In this document: positions 11,317 to 22,500 of the stretch, one piece after another
Numbering within the stretch: position 1 is the first letter of the stretch
Layout of the letters: every line of letters starts with the position of its first letter
Source: Quillaja saponaria
Lineage: Eukaryota; Streptophyta; Magnoliopsida; Fabales; Quillajaceae
Length of the DNA: 64,000 nucleotides
Direction of reading: 5' to 3'
Assembly (NCBI GenBank): GCA_029379385.1
Contig: CM055607.1
Span: forward strand, 10,788,001-10,852,000
Notes under the pieces: generated by a model
Seen by the model: the letters and a program-made list of their open reading frames with translations, nothing else
Databases searched by the model: none
Told to the model about the DNA's origin: nothing
Translations under genes and position numbers: made by a program

Positions 11317-12690
11317 TTCTAAACTTCAAATACTTTCAGTGATTATCCATATGAACATGCATGGCTATTTGCTAGCAATATAATATATGAGACAGTTATG
11401 TACTTTTATATTATTTCAATTATATTAGAATTTAAAACATTACAGAAATAATAAATCACATAATTGAAATCATGACTAATTACTATAATAAATGATACAT
11501 AATTTTATATTTATCCCTTAACCAGTGTCCACTCCTTAAAAAATTCATATATTAAGATACAAGAGATATACAATTAAGGCAGTAGACTAGATTCGGTTTT
11601 GTTCTCAACTTCTAATAATTTAGTCAAAAATACATCATATGAAGATTTTGCTACTCAGAACGTACTCTAAACATATACAAATTAAGAAAATCAATAAATG
11701 GAGTGAACTTTTTTTGACCAATATGTTAATCCATTGAAGTGAAATAATTTACAATAAGTAATTACTCCAACCTCTCCTGAATTATACTTATATTACACAG
11801 ACTTCCTTTTTATTTTTAAGATATATAAAAACATTCCCTAAAACTTGAAAACAAGCTATAACTAAATCCAAACTCTAAAAAAATGATGTAAATTTCTTAG
11901 AGTTACCCTTATGGTCATATGACATATGATTTTTGTTTTATTACTAAAATTAAAATAAAACTAATTTAATGAAAAATAATATTTATTAAATACTATTAAG
12001 TTTTTTTAGGAATATGAAGTTGTTCTATAGTTGTATTATTATTTTATGAATAATTATTTTATATATTTTTAAGTTGAATAATAAAATCTTAAAATGAATA
12101 ATTTTAAATTTTATTTGTCTCTTAATAAGAATACACTAAGAGTATTTGAGGTATTTTATCTTAGTTTTAAGAGAGATCTGTGTAATATTGACAAAATTCA
12201 CGAGAGATTAGAGTCATTTACTTAATAATTTTTTTGTTTATTTGGACATTATATAGAAAGATGAGGACAAATAATCTCTTCTAGAGAGAAAACGAGTCAA
12301 ATAGAGACGTTATGTAGAAAAGGCAATGACACAAATTTAATCCCTAAACAAACAAGCATTAATTTATATATATTTTTTCACGTACATAAAATATTTGACT
12401 AAAAACATGTGCTTGCAAGGAAGTATAAAAAATAAAATAAAATTTAATATATAACTAAATGATCACTCTTATTCATATCATTCATATATTAGAAATAATT
12501 AATAATATTAACATTTAATTATTTATAGTACTAATTGGTAACAAGTTATCCATAAATAATTGTTTTTTTATTTTTATCTTCAGATGTATGGTGACAAAGA
12601 AACACCTTACATGTTATTGATCTAATTAATTAATTAACCCATTTATGGAGGGCATATTCCTAGCTATACTACTCAACCGTTAAAAAATGG
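10390..12690. other. Intergenic with orphan KTI upstream module and TA tract
   Basis: There is no coding gene. Around 11195-11400 the sequence follows a recurring KTI upstream pattern: CTAGCTATGAATATATTAAT, GAATCAAATGTG, then GTGATTATCCATATGAA and GCATGG, interrupted by a TA tract at about 11278-11311. In KTI-4 and KTI-6 this pattern sits directly before the TATA box, here no KTI follows. The rest is AT-rich and mirrored in the right arm. Confidence 0.5.
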
Positions 12691-13425
12691 GCTACTTGAC
12701 TAAGACAGACTAGCTAACATGGTCCAGCTAATTGTTATTGGGGGAATCAATGTGCTAAGCCTAAAACATACAACTTATTTCTAACGTGTTTCGCGCGAAC
12801 TTAAAATAATTTAAGTGATTATCCGTATGAATTAGCTGTTCAACACACTCTTCTTGGAGAAACAAAAATAGACACTGTTTTCACCTTGGAAATAAATTAT
12901 TTGTTTAACTAAAACAAATTATACTCCAGGAATCTGTCATCACACTCTTTCATACTCAAGCTCATCATCATCAGTTCATCACACACTCATATACACCAAA
13001 TAGCATATTGAAAACAATGCAGAAAAAAAAAAATAAAAAAATCAGATTTTGCATTGCTTACATGAAGTGTCTGCATCACGTGGCTCTTGCAATGAGCCTA
13101 TAAGCTCGCATCATAAGGTCAGATACAAACACCGTAAAACCCAATCAGCATAATTATTAACCCAACCTAAATAAAATTGACTCAACCATGTATTGCGATA
13201 ATTGTGGCAACTAGATTAACAAATTATTCCATTAAAGTAGTTAGTACTAAACTATATATACTATTTCTAACATATACGGTCCTGTTAATTTTTAATAATC
13301 TACTAGTTATGAATAAATGAATATATTAATTGGGGGAATCAAATGTGCTAAAATATTATTTCTAAACTTCAAATTTTTTTAGTGATTATCCAAACGAATG
13401 CATGGGCTATTGACTGAGCTAGCAC
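12690..13425 (+). promoter_or_regulatory. Orphan KTI promoter and leader, then KTI-4 upstream region
   Basis: Positions 12720-12830 repeat the KTI upstream pattern. They are followed at 12945-13017 by a leader resembling those of KTI genes (TTTCATACTCAAGCTCATCA, then CATATACACCAA) ending in ACAATG. The ATG is followed by an A-rich run and non-KTI sequence (13030-13170) resembling the MITE end at 19370-19430. It looks like a KTI whose coding part was replaced. A second, functional copy of the upstream pattern begins near 13300 before KTI-4. Confidence 0.5.
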
Positions 13426-13432
13426 TATAAAT
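13426..13432 (+). promoter_or_regulatory. TATA box of KTI-4 (left)
   Basis: TATAAAT, 75 bp before the ATG, with the shared leader TTCATACTCCTT and GGAGCTCATCATCTC. Confidence 0.65.
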
Positions 13433-13500
13433 TTCATACTCCTTACCTTTGGAGCTCATCATCTCGATCATTCATACACCAATTTAACAGATTAACAACA

Positions 13501-14157
13501 ATGGAAAATACAACTAGTCCACTCTTACTATCACTCTCTTGCTTCCTAATTCTCTTCGCCTTCACCACAAAGCCTGGTTTTGTAGCTGCTGCTCAAGAAG
13601 TGGTTGACACAGATGGTGAGCCACTTCGGTGGTTTACTAATTACTATGTCTTACCACATATTTGGGGACCAACTGGTGGTGGTCTTAGCCTTGGCACCCA
13701 TAACAACAAGTCCTGTCCACTCTATGTCACCAAAGAGATTTCTGAAATCGAATCTGGTTTACCCGTAAGGTTTTCACCTGTATTTTCTAAATTACCTATC
13801 GTCACCCCATCCGCTGATCTAACCATTCAGACCACCGCGATCACAGTCTGTATAGAATCCTTGGTGTGGAGGCTTGTGAAAGAATCAAGTGGGTTGTGGT
13901 TTGTGGGTACTAATGGTGTTAAATCGCCAGGGACTGATGGAATCACTAGTACATTTAAGATTGAGAAAAGTGACCAACTTTGGGGCTACAATCTTGTTTT
14001 CTGTCCTAGGCTTGATGTCCCAACTCTTTGTAAGGGTCTTGGAACTCATGAATCTGGATATTTGGCCTTGGGAGATGATATCAAACCATACACTTTTGTG
14101 TTTCGAAAGGCTCCAAGTCCCAGGGCTTCCTCAAAATATATTGAAACTGTTGCCTGA
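13501..14157 (+). CDS. Kunitz-type protease inhibitor KTI-4 (left, intact)
   Basis: An intronless 218-residue Kunitz inhibitor. The signal peptide is about 1-31, and the domain starts EVVDTDGEPLRWFTNYYV (33-50). Cysteines are at 72, 117, 168 and 177. The reactive loop FSPVFSKLPIV (91-101) gives Lys97 as inferred P1. NNKSC supplies a sequon before Cys72. The 3' flank (14265-14900) is the parent-like copy of the block at 4960-5520. The right-arm copy has a one-base insertion and is broken, so this is the only intact copy here. Confidence 0.95.
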   Translation: MENTTSPLLLSLSCFLILFAFTTKPGFVAAAQEVVDTDGEPLRWFTNYYVLPHIWGPTGGGLSLGTHNNKSCPLYVTKEISEIESGLPVRFSPVFSKLPIVTPSADLTIQTTAITVCIESLVWRLVKESSGLWFVGTNGVKSPGTDGITSTFKIEKSDQLWGYNLVFCPRLDVPTLCKGLGTHESGYLALGDDIKPYTFVFRKAPSPRASSKYIETVA

Positions 14158-14264
14158 GCCAATTAATTAGTATAATATTATGTATAAATAAGCGTGAGTT
14201 ACTAGTGAAACGCAGTAGTAATCAATCATGTCCTTCTTTTTAAGCTTGAGTTAGTCAATGTAAT

Positions 14265-14900
14265 GTTGTTTGGGTGCAGTGCGCCTACGTTGTTGTGTAA
14301 TTTGTTTCGTTAATTTGAAGCTTCCTTATTTAATTTTCTACTTTAACACTTGAATTTGCATGTTTCTTTTTTTGTGTTCAAGGGAAATTAATACAAAGGA
14401 GTTAAGAGTTTACAACAACTCTTGAGAAACTTAAACCCATAAATTTTGTCTGGAGCAAAGCGGAAATGCAACTCGAAACATAATTAAAATTAACTAACTC
14501 ATATCCTTAGGCGCTTATTCTTGGAAAGAATCTATACTATAATTCAAATTTCTATTATGAATTAACTTCTAGACACTAAGAACAAGACTTCAATTTAAAG
14601 TTTTAAATTCTATTCTTAAAATCCACTCACCTAACTGAACAGCTAATATGACATTATTGAACCTCAAAAAATTAATAACCTTAATATTTCTACCTGACCA
14701 ACTCAAATTTCAAACTATAAATATCTTGAATTGCATCACATAACCCAATCTAGTTACCCTAATTATTAGCATTAGCCAAGTAATCTAAAACTTTCTCAAA
14801 TTTCAATGCTTCAACGCATTGTTACATTCTAGATGTCCACAATTTAACTCATTTCTAAGCAATTTCTCACTAAGAACTGCAACCACTAAAATAAATAAAT
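14265..14900 (+). repeat. KTI-4 3' flank block
   Basis: Untranslated and downstream sequence of KTI-4, beginning GGTGCAGTGCGCCTACGTTG. It is duplicated before KTI-2 at 4960-5520 and mirrored in both cases in the right arm. The distal part could be the non-coding tail of the neighbouring LINE; this is inference only. Confidence 0.6.
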
Positions 14901-15398
14901 TAACAAAAATTCAAGAAAAATATCAGCTCCTAAATCAAAGGGACTTCTGACCAAAATTAACACAAAAATCATCACAATAAAAGAAGTCCAAAAGAACACT
15001 ATTTTCTAACAATCCACAAGAGAATTCAAGCCTAATAGATTTAATTATTCAATACATAATACAAATCCACATAAGAAAAATCTATCTAAATTGTATTATC
15101 TACATACAATCCCTTCAGAATATGGAAAAACTAAACAATCAAAAGTACTCTTGCACCACACTAGTTTTACAAAATAACATCACAATTTTTGAAAGAAAAT
15201 CATTAATCTCATCCTTTCTCGTAACTCGGATCATTGAATAAATTCGGACTAAAACCATCAACTATTTAGAGTAGCCTCATTGCCATAGCCAATATTTTTA
15301 AGGACCACAGCCTATTAAATGTGATCTATTTTATCCTTTCTAAAATACCCTCCTACTATTTCTCTTTCTTATTTATCTTTCATCAAACTCATTCTTGT
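14901..15398. other. Intergenic, possible LINE 3' tail
   Basis: The stretch lies downstream (minus strand) of the RNase H remains at 15399-16094 and may be their 3' untranslated sequence. No gene seen. Confidence 0.35.
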
Positions 15399-16094
15399 TC
15401 ACCAATTAAACGACTTCTTGCTGAGTATTCCCTAGTTTTGCTAGGTGATTACGCACAGTTGTTTGCTTCCCTAAAACAATGCTTAGTTTCCACCTATTGG
15501 AAGCAAGTCTTGAAGTTCATGCAATCATGGATAATGTTGCTATACAAGTCAGAGGCATTAGAGGTCTCTAAAAGATCAATAACAACCTTTGCGTCAATAT
15601 TTATATCAAGGAAAAGAAGTCCTTTTTCCAAAGCAAGAAGAAGCCCTTGCTTTAATCCCCAAATTTTAGCAAGTGTAACTAATCAAAAGCCTAGCTTTTT
15701 GGAGAAACCAACATTCCAGTTTCCACGCTCATCCCTAATAACACCACCAGTTCAATTTGGCCAAGAATCCCAAAAGAAGAGTCATGTGTTAAGCTTGTGC
15801 CACCCATGTTTAGGAGGTTTCCAAGAGATATTTAACATGACATGAGACCACTTAAGTTGCTGATGGAATGGGAGGTAATCAAGTGGGGGATAAAAGGCTT
15901 ATGTTCAAGATGAAATTGTTCCTGGACAACCATATTTCTCTACAAATATAAGGAAAAACATGACACCAAGAGATATTTTTTTGTGGAAGGGAAGTAAGCA
16001 TTAGTTTGTAGTTCAAGATCATCCAGTCAAAGATGTTAGAGCTATTCCAGAACCTTGGGTCTTGGGTGTGAGCTAGAAATAAAAACATTCCCAA
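15399..16094 (-). pseudogene. LINE-type RNase H pseudogene, left copy 2
   Basis: The minus strand encodes the end of a plant non-LTR retrotransposon polyprotein. First comes the region upstream of RNase H (FWNSSNIFDWMI, WLSRNNF), then the RVT_3 domain (GGVIRDERGNWNVGFSKK, IWGLKQGLLLALEKGL, AKVVIDLLE, REANNCANHLAKLG). In-frame stops occur after KKLGF and CFQ, and frames shift between the two parts. The open frame on the opposite strand is an antisense shadow. The mirror is 40615-41310. Confidence 0.75.
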
Positions 16095-16924
16095 TGCAGC
16101 TAGTGACAGTGCAGTCCCTTAAACTGCCAAGTAAAATCCGTGAAAACTAAACTAACAATATCGAACACGGTGCCTAATTAATTGTTATTAGGCCGGCCAC
16201 TAACAACGAATACATTGGGGGAATCAAATATTAATGTGTTAAAGATATATTGGGAATGTTTTCATTTATTATCCCGTAGTGGTCTAGAAAAAAGATATAT
16301 TCTTTTCATTTATGTCATGAATTTGAATATTGTAGAGAAGACCGTTAGAAAAATTATCTAATCTTGACATAGATTACAAGTTTTTGACTATATCAAAAAA
16401 TAATTAATTAATGTGTAATTAAGCTAGACCGAAGCACATAGATCTGGCCACAAATTAAACAAAAATAATAATAATAATTGTATTGTTATTGTTACTAGAC
16501 ACATGATTAGTTCAATACCGACTACATACCCCAAGCTTATGGAGATAATATTAATAAAAGAATTAAAATGTTAGATAAATTCTTTAATAATAGGTTTTGA
16601 TATTTTAGGCCACGTGATTGCTTGTAGCTCAATAAGTAAAGCTGGTGAATTCATATATATATATATTGCTTCTGATAACTCCTTAAGTAAATGTAGAATG
16701 CAGTCAAAATAAAACATTCATGGTAGAATTATGGATGAAAAGCACAATTAGATTTATTTCTTCATCTCATGAAACAACAAAAGTACAACAAGCATAAAAA
16801 CACACATGACAGATACTACGTACGTACGACACATGACAGATACTACGTACGTAGGTACAGAAACTTAAATTACAAATTGCATGAGATGGATCGATGAAGA
16901 TGCTTGAATCTCAATATCTCATGA
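16095..16924. other. Intergenic downstream of KTI-5 (left)
   Basis: No gene. A short tandem repeat at about 16804-16857 doubles a 29-bp unit ACATGACAGATACTACGTAC and lies in the KTI-5 3' flank. A KTI upstream-like fragment (TTGGGGGAATCAAATATTAA) lies at about 16215. Confidence 0.5.
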
Positions 16925-17588
16925 TCACACCACAGTTTCTATGTAGTGTAGGTTTTGGGAGTTAGTGAGATCAGCCTTTTCGAAAACAAATTTGAGTGGT
17001 TCGATACCATTACCAAAAGCCAAATATCTAGTCCCATCCTTAGCATAATATATTCCCAGTTCGGGACAAACAACAGGCATTGGCACTTCAGGTAAAGGTG
17101 GACAGAACGCTATTAGGTAATATGATTGGTAAAACACAATCCTAAACTCACTATTTGGTAAATCAGAACGCCCATTAGTACTCACAAGCCACAGTGTAGT
17201 CGATTCTTGGATAACCTTCCAGGTCAGGGAAAGCTTACATGTCGCAACTGGACCAGTGGTTGTGATGCTCAAAGGATCTCTTGTAGAGACAAAAGGTAGT
17301 TTGGAAGTTTTATGTGAGAATGCTACACTCAATCCTTTCTCGAGGTCGGAATGTTCTTGGGTAACATATAATGGGCACCCACTTTTGTTATGGCTTCCAA
17401 GGGTAAGCCCACCACCTATGGATCCCCTAATAATTGGCAAGATGTAGTAATTTCTGCCCCATCTCAGTGGGTTGCCTTTTGTGTCAAACACATGATCACT
17501 TTGACCTAACGATGGCTTTGTGGTGATCAGGGCAAAGAGAAGGAAGGTGGTGAGAGAAGCTGCTAGGCCTAGGCAATGAACCCTTCAT
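16925..17588 (-). pseudogene. KTI-5 (left), frameshifted in signal peptide
   Basis: The mature part is identical to the intact right copy at 39121-39783. One extra C near 17571 (GCCTAGGCC instead of GCTAGGCC in coding sense) shifts the frame at about codon 6, so the normal ATG at 17588 cannot reach the Kunitz domain. An internal ATG at 17491 would give a protein without a signal peptide. The TATA box (reverse of TATTTATA at 17671-17678) is preserved. The lesion could be recent decay or a base-calling error in a short run. Confidence 0.85.
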
Positions 17589-17699
17589 TCTATATTTTAT
17601 AATAAAACTTGGCTATCTATCTTGGATTCTTGGTGCAGTGTATGAATCGAATGAGGTCTGAGGAGCTTGGTATTTATAGAACAAACTATCATATCAATA

Positions 17700-19369
17700 A
17701 CAATAATTATGGATCTAAGCTCTAGGCCCTGTTTGGTAACTAGCACCTTAGTACGTATTTGTTACCAACATGTACAAAACCAAGACATAAAATACACTTA
17801 ATAATCGAAGGGTATATTAGTCTTCAAAACTATCATCAAAATGATAAAAGCTTGAAAAATATTATTCTTTAAAAAAAAAAAAAAAAAAAAAACCAGCTAT
17901 GGATTTAGCCAGCCTTTTTCATAAAATAATTAAGGGAAAATAACATCTATTGTCCCTAAAATATCTTATTTTTGTATAGTGAGTTTGAGGAATTATGTAT
18001 TTCCTTAATTATTATATACTATTCTAAACCAATATTTGTAAAAAATAAATAAAAATAATAGAGGAGTACCTTAAATTTGATAATCGGCTCATTATCAATA
18101 TCATAGACAAGTTTAGTAAAAAATTCGAGTTTTTTTTTTTTTGGTTTTTTTCTAACCGAATACAATTGGAGTTAGCCCCACTAATCTTATCGTTACGAGT
18201 ATGATGACAAAGAAGCAAATTACCCTTACTTAACAAATTAATTAATTAGTCAATCATGACGGACAAATTCCTAGTACTCAATTTCTCAACTTGATTATTG
18301 TCCATTATTATTCATTAATCGATGTAATGTTATCCGTTTCATAGTTTTTTTTCTTTTTTCCCCACGTGTTTAACGAGGCCAAATCCAAGTTCCTTAGCCC
18401 AAGACTACAAATTGGACCCTTTTGTTTTTATTAAATTACTATTTTCATTCTTAAAAATATCGTGTTTTATTAATTGAAGGACCCATTTCACATACAACAT
18501 AGCTAGTCAACTATTCTCGTCTCTCACCTTGCAAGAAATTTAAGAAAGACAAGCTCCGCGATCTAATTAAACTTAATTAGGATTCTAATTATATTTAACA
18601 ATAAATTATATGGTCTGTTAATCTTATCTTCACTTTTATGGTGACAAAGAATCGTGCTATCTATCCGTTATTGAACAATTTAATTAATTAATTAATTATC
18701 CATCAATGACTGAAATTTTTTATTAGTCTACTAGCTATGAATATATTAATTGGGAGAATCAAATATATATATATATATGTTGACAAAAAAGAAAAATATG
18801 AGAAATTAATTAGTTTGTTGATTTATTAAACGATGAGACTGAGATTAAAAAAACAATTTGTAAAATTGGAGGGAGGAAGATGATAGAAGATGAATAGGTT
18901 AGAAAGAGAGAATATTTATTTTTGAGTTTCTCATTTTTAGTTTAATGCAATTTAATTTATTATCAAATTGATTTTTTAAACATTATTAATTGAGAACAGT
19001 TTAGTCTATTTATAATATTACAATTAATAAGATGTAGCCTTAAGTATTTTGGTTGTGACAATAAGGTCACCTTAATTTATTTCTAACATCAAATATTATC
19101 AGTGATTATCCATTTATATTATATCAATTACTTTTAAATTTGAAATATTACAAAAGTAATAAATCATTTATTACACATCATTAAAATCATAACTAATTAC
19201 TGTAATAAATAATATATAACTTTATAATTATCACTTGACAAGAGCCCACTCATTAAAAAATTCCAATATTAATATACAAGAGATATGCAATTAAGGCAAT
19301 AGACTAGATTCGGTTTTGTCCTCAACTTGTAATTTATTCATAAATACATCATTATATTTTACAAAAAGT
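17700..19369. other. AT-rich intergenic with KTI upstream-like fragment
   Basis: A GGCCCTGTTTGGTAAC motif at about 17726, typical of hAT-like MITE ends, lies upstream of the KTI-5 TATA box, but no second end was found. An A-run is at 17871-17892. At 18725-18765 the recurring ACTAGCTATGAATATATTAA pattern appears without a KTI. No coding gene. Confidence 0.45.
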
Positions 19370-19399
19370 GACTTCACCAGGTCGCTCTTACAATGAATG

Positions 19400-19996
19400 A
19401 ATAAAATCACGCTATAAGGTAAGTCACTCCACCTAAGAAACCTAGTAGATTTAAACTAACCCAACTTTATTGTAAACTAATTTATTTCATTAACCATCCA
19501 CCAATTTCTCCCATAATCTCTCTCATTACAAACTCTTTATTTTTTCTCTCTTCACCCTTCTCTATTAACCACAAATCATCATGATTTTTATTTGTTTGCT
19601 TTCATTCTCCAATAGTGGCTCAAAAATCACAATCCTAAATTAATTGATGATTTAATGAAGAACAAAACTCAAAAACATGTTCATGTGATTCCAAATAAAT
19701 ATATATATTATTATTATTTGGCCTTATTAATTTTTTTTATTTCTTTGTAAGGATAAATTTAATATTTTCACAATAAAATTGATTATGATATTTCAATAAA
19801 ATGTTACAGTAGGGAGGTGGTGGTGGTTAGTGACAATAATGGGTTTAATTGAAGTGGTGGGATGGGTGGAGAGAGAAAATAAATATTTTGATATGAGAGA
19901 AATTATAGAAGAGATTTGTGGGTAGTTAAAGAAATTAATTAATTTACTCTAAGATTGGGTTAGTCACTTGAGTTAGTTAACTTTAGTAATAGGTTA
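19400..19996. mobile_element. MITE at inner end of left arm
   Basis: Positions about 19450-19570 are imperfectly complementary to about 19850-19985. Shared parts include CTAACCCAA, TTTCATTAAC, ATAATCTCTCTCAT and TCTCTCTTCACCC. This gives TIRs of about 110 bp in a roughly 600-bp non-coding element. Its right edge runs into the gap. The mirror copy is 36710-37300. Confidence 0.55.
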
Positions 19997-20096
19997 NNNN
20001 NNNNNNNNNNNNNNNNNNNNNNNNNNNNNNNNNNNNNNNNNNNNNNNNNNNNNNNNNNNNNNNNNNNNNNNNNNNNNNNNNNNNNNNNNNNNNNNN
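19997..20096. other. Assembly gap (100 N)
   Basis: Exactly 100 undetermined bases, the conventional size for a scaffold join of unknown length. It sits precisely at the inner end of the left arm. Confidence 0.99.
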
Positions 20097-20710
20097 ATCA
20101 GACAAAAGTCTTTCCCTCCTCCCCCTTTCCAAACCCTTAACATAGTATCAGGTAGACCCTCTAATGTGTAACCAAATTAATGGTATAAAAAAAAAGCACC
20201 AAAAATGAAAGAAAGATAACATTCATTTTGGACAATTTCACATGCAATCCAAAATCACTTTTCAGCTCCCAAATACCAAACACAGTGTGCAAATACAGAG
20301 CCAAACTAGGCCATAAACTATTTGGTGCTTGTTTGAGCTTCTTCCAACAGCAACCTGACGAGATTCGTGATTCTCGGTTGTCGATTTACATTATAGAAAA
20401 TCTTGTTAACTAGATGAGTAATAGGAATCTTCCTGCTATAAATTGATAAATTAATTGTATAAAAATTTACATAGAGTTACTCTACCACATCATTCTTGCA
20501 GTAACTAAATAATAACTGTCATGTGTTTAAATAAACTATATCAGAATTACAGTCAATATGAGTTAACCTAATACTAAACTTAACTAACTCAAGTGACTAA
20601 CCCAATCTTGCACTGAATTAGTTAATTTCATTAACTACCCATAAATCTCTTCTATAATCTCTCTCATATCAAACTATATATTTTCTCTCTCCATTCCTTC
20701 TCTTTCTTCT
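20097..20710 (+). repeat. Direct copy of 36228-36835
   Basis: The sequence after the gap repeats, in the same orientation, the block at the inner edge of the right arm. Both contain CACATGCAATCCAAAATCAC, TTTGGTGCTTGTTTGAGCTT, TATAGAAAATCTTGTT and the MITE end CAAGTGACTAACCCAATCTT. Similarity is roughly 90%, clearly lower than between the arms. With the reverse-complement MITE end before the gap, it makes a local inverted repeat around the gap. Confidence 0.8.
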
Positions 20711-20794
20711 CAGATTTAAAACCAAAAAAAGTGAACCATTCCACACCATGGATTGTATACAAACTATTATCCCGGAGGACTTGATTTGTAAATT

Positions 20795-21715
20795 TGTTGA
20801 GGTTGTGACAAAAAGAAACCTAGAACAAATCATATATAGTTCGCCAAAATGTATTTCATATTTAATTTCTTTTTCTTTTTCTCAAATCTTGCTAGACAAT
20901 GTTAAATGATATTTTTAATCTCATCCCTTCAACACAAAAAGTCCCTAAGACAATGATTTAAAAGAGAGAGAAAGCTTAATTAGGTGATTTTTATTTATTT
21001 TTATTGGGTCAATTGCACTTTATCCCCATGAACTATTACCCGTTTTGCTATTAACCTCATGAACTGTCAAATTAGGCAAATAACCTGTTATTTTAATCAT
21101 AATTAACAAATAACTAGCCCAATACTGTAATACAATAATAAGAAAATAATTTTTTTTTAATGAAAATGTTATCACTAAAATGCAAGTTGAAACAACTTGT
21201 ATAGTTTATTAATGAGAAAAATAACATTTGTAAATCCATTAATAATGTAAATATTATAAAAATGAAGTATAAATTATTAATGATTCAAATATTATTTATG
21301 TATGCTAAAATTTAATCAATATAAAGAGTTTAGTTTCATAGAAATGAAAAGAAAAAGATGTAAAAAGAAGAAACTATTAAAAAAAAAAAAACTTGGATTG
21401 AGAATAATTTAGTCTCTCATGAGTTAATGGATAATTTAGACGAGTGATGGTTATTTGCTAATTATGATTCAAATAAGGAGTTATGTGCCTAATTAATTTG
21501 ATAGTTTATAGAAATTATTACAAAACATGTGGTAGTTTATGTGATAAAATGTAATTAATTTTATTTTAGTTTTGTAAAAGCATCGGATCGTGTAAGATCC
21601 GACCTGGACCCGATATAACGTGAACCAAATTATTCAAACAAAAGGAAAATTATCCAACAGGATTAGACATCCGGATCCCTACTTAAATAGAAAGATCAAG
21701 TATCATTGCAACACG
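20795..21715 (+). repeat. Dispersed repeat split by a MITE; mirror at 60780-61065
   Basis: The left part (about 20800-20985) and right part (about 21590-21715) together match the reverse complement of about 60780-61065. Shared pieces include GTTCGCCAAAAT, AATCTTGCTAGACAATGTTA, ACAATGATTTAAAAGAGAGA, AAAGGAAAATTAT and GACATCCGGATC. About 600 bp between the halves is absent at 60 kb and is the MITE below. The outer repeat may be a retrotransposon fragment; its family is not recognised. Confidence 0.65.
21005..21560. mobile_element. MITE nested in the dispersed repeat
   Basis: About 105-bp imperfect TIRs face each other. The left end reads AATTGCACTTTATCCCCATG, with AACTGTCAAATTAGGCAAAT further in. 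The right end has the complementary order (TTGATAGTTTATAG, then TTTATGTGATAAAATGTAAT). There is no ORF. The undisturbed copy at 60780-61065 supports a real insertion. Confidence 0.6.
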
Positions 21716-22099
21716 TTCGTAATTTGTTTGGCATATACTTTAGATATTTTTAATGCACTTATATTCTTTAGTTGATTGAGTGGAGTTTATCACTTAGATG
21801 AGAGAAAAAAAAAAAAATCCTTAGCAGAAGTACTTTGTTGATGTTAATGAAAAAATTAGACTGGTTCAAGAATCGCCAATTATCATCATTAACCATGCTT
21901 AAAATTGAATTGATGTATAATTTTATTTTATTTTGTTGATTGATTAATTAATTAATTTTATCATGTTATTAAATTTATTTTATTAATAAAAAAGAGAAGA
22001 CAAAAAAAAAATCTATAAGAGATAAATTTATCTAATGCAATGTTGGCTAGAATTTTTTTTTTTATTAAAAATAATATGAGGTGGTACTAACGCTTTTTT

Positions 22100-22500
22100 A
22101 TTAAGATAAAAATAATAGGTGATTATTGGAACGTGAATATCCAAAATCGTGAGGTGTAACCCATCAGTCGTGGGCTGATCAATTTTCAGGTATCGGCGTA
22201 ATAGGCCGGCCCATTAATTATGGACTTAGCTCTAATACCATGTTGAAACTTCGCTCTTGAAATCAATTAATTGGTGACAAAAAGAGATTTTCATTTATTT
22301 AAAAGATTATGAAGCTCTCTAATCTTAATAATGTGAGAGTTTATACATTAACACTCATAACAATGCTATGTACGTATCTAATATACAAAATATTATTCCT
22401 CTATATATAGTACCAACTTGTGCTCTAAATATTTATCATAATTAATGATCATTTAATTTGTTTCTGTTTGCTCATCAAGGAATTACTTATCTATTTGACA
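22100..22500 (-). mobile_element. LTR retrotransposon end with tRNA-Met primer-binding site
   Basis: GCTCTAATACCA at 22229-22240 matches the 3' end of initiator tRNA-Met (GCTCTGATACCA) at 11 of 12 bases, so the minus strand carries a primer-binding site. It directly abuts TGTTGAAAC at 22241, the expected terminus of an LTR read on the minus strand. The LTR extends right to perhaps 22500, with a TATA-like stretch near 22400. No gag or pol sequence was seen, so it is a remnant or a short non-autonomous element. Confidence 0.5.

Larger units (their letters stand above)
1..19996 (+). repeat. Left arm of giant inverted duplication
   Basis: The arm matches the reverse complement of 36710-55880 over its whole length, with coordinate pairs summing to about 56,705-56,740 through the interior. 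Matching landmarks are KTI-1 to KTI-5, the Helitron-like element, the LINE RNase H remains and the TA tracts. The match runs to base 1, so the arm may continue outside the window. The largest difference is at 228-2048, where this arm carries a foldback element and the other arm carries a decayed KTI. The inner end coincides with the assembly gap at 19997. Base-level identity was judged by eye: near 99% or higher inside, lower around KTI-1. Confidence 0.93.

Noticed and set aside
13889..14170. 93-codon frame overlapping KTI-4
   Set aside because: Out-of-frame shadow of the Kunitz coding sequence.
15321..15845. 174-codon plus-strand ORF (mirror 40864-41250)
   Set aside because: It is the antisense shadow of a LINE RNase H pseudogene; the sense strand shows the real motifs.
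17726..17760. Complete hAT MITE upstream of KTI-5
   Set aside because: Only one GGCCCTGTTTGGTA-type end is visible; no matching opposite end was found.
22229..22240. tRNA-Met-like sequence
   Set aside because: Only the 3' 12 bases match and there is no cloverleaf; it is better explained as an LTR primer-binding site.
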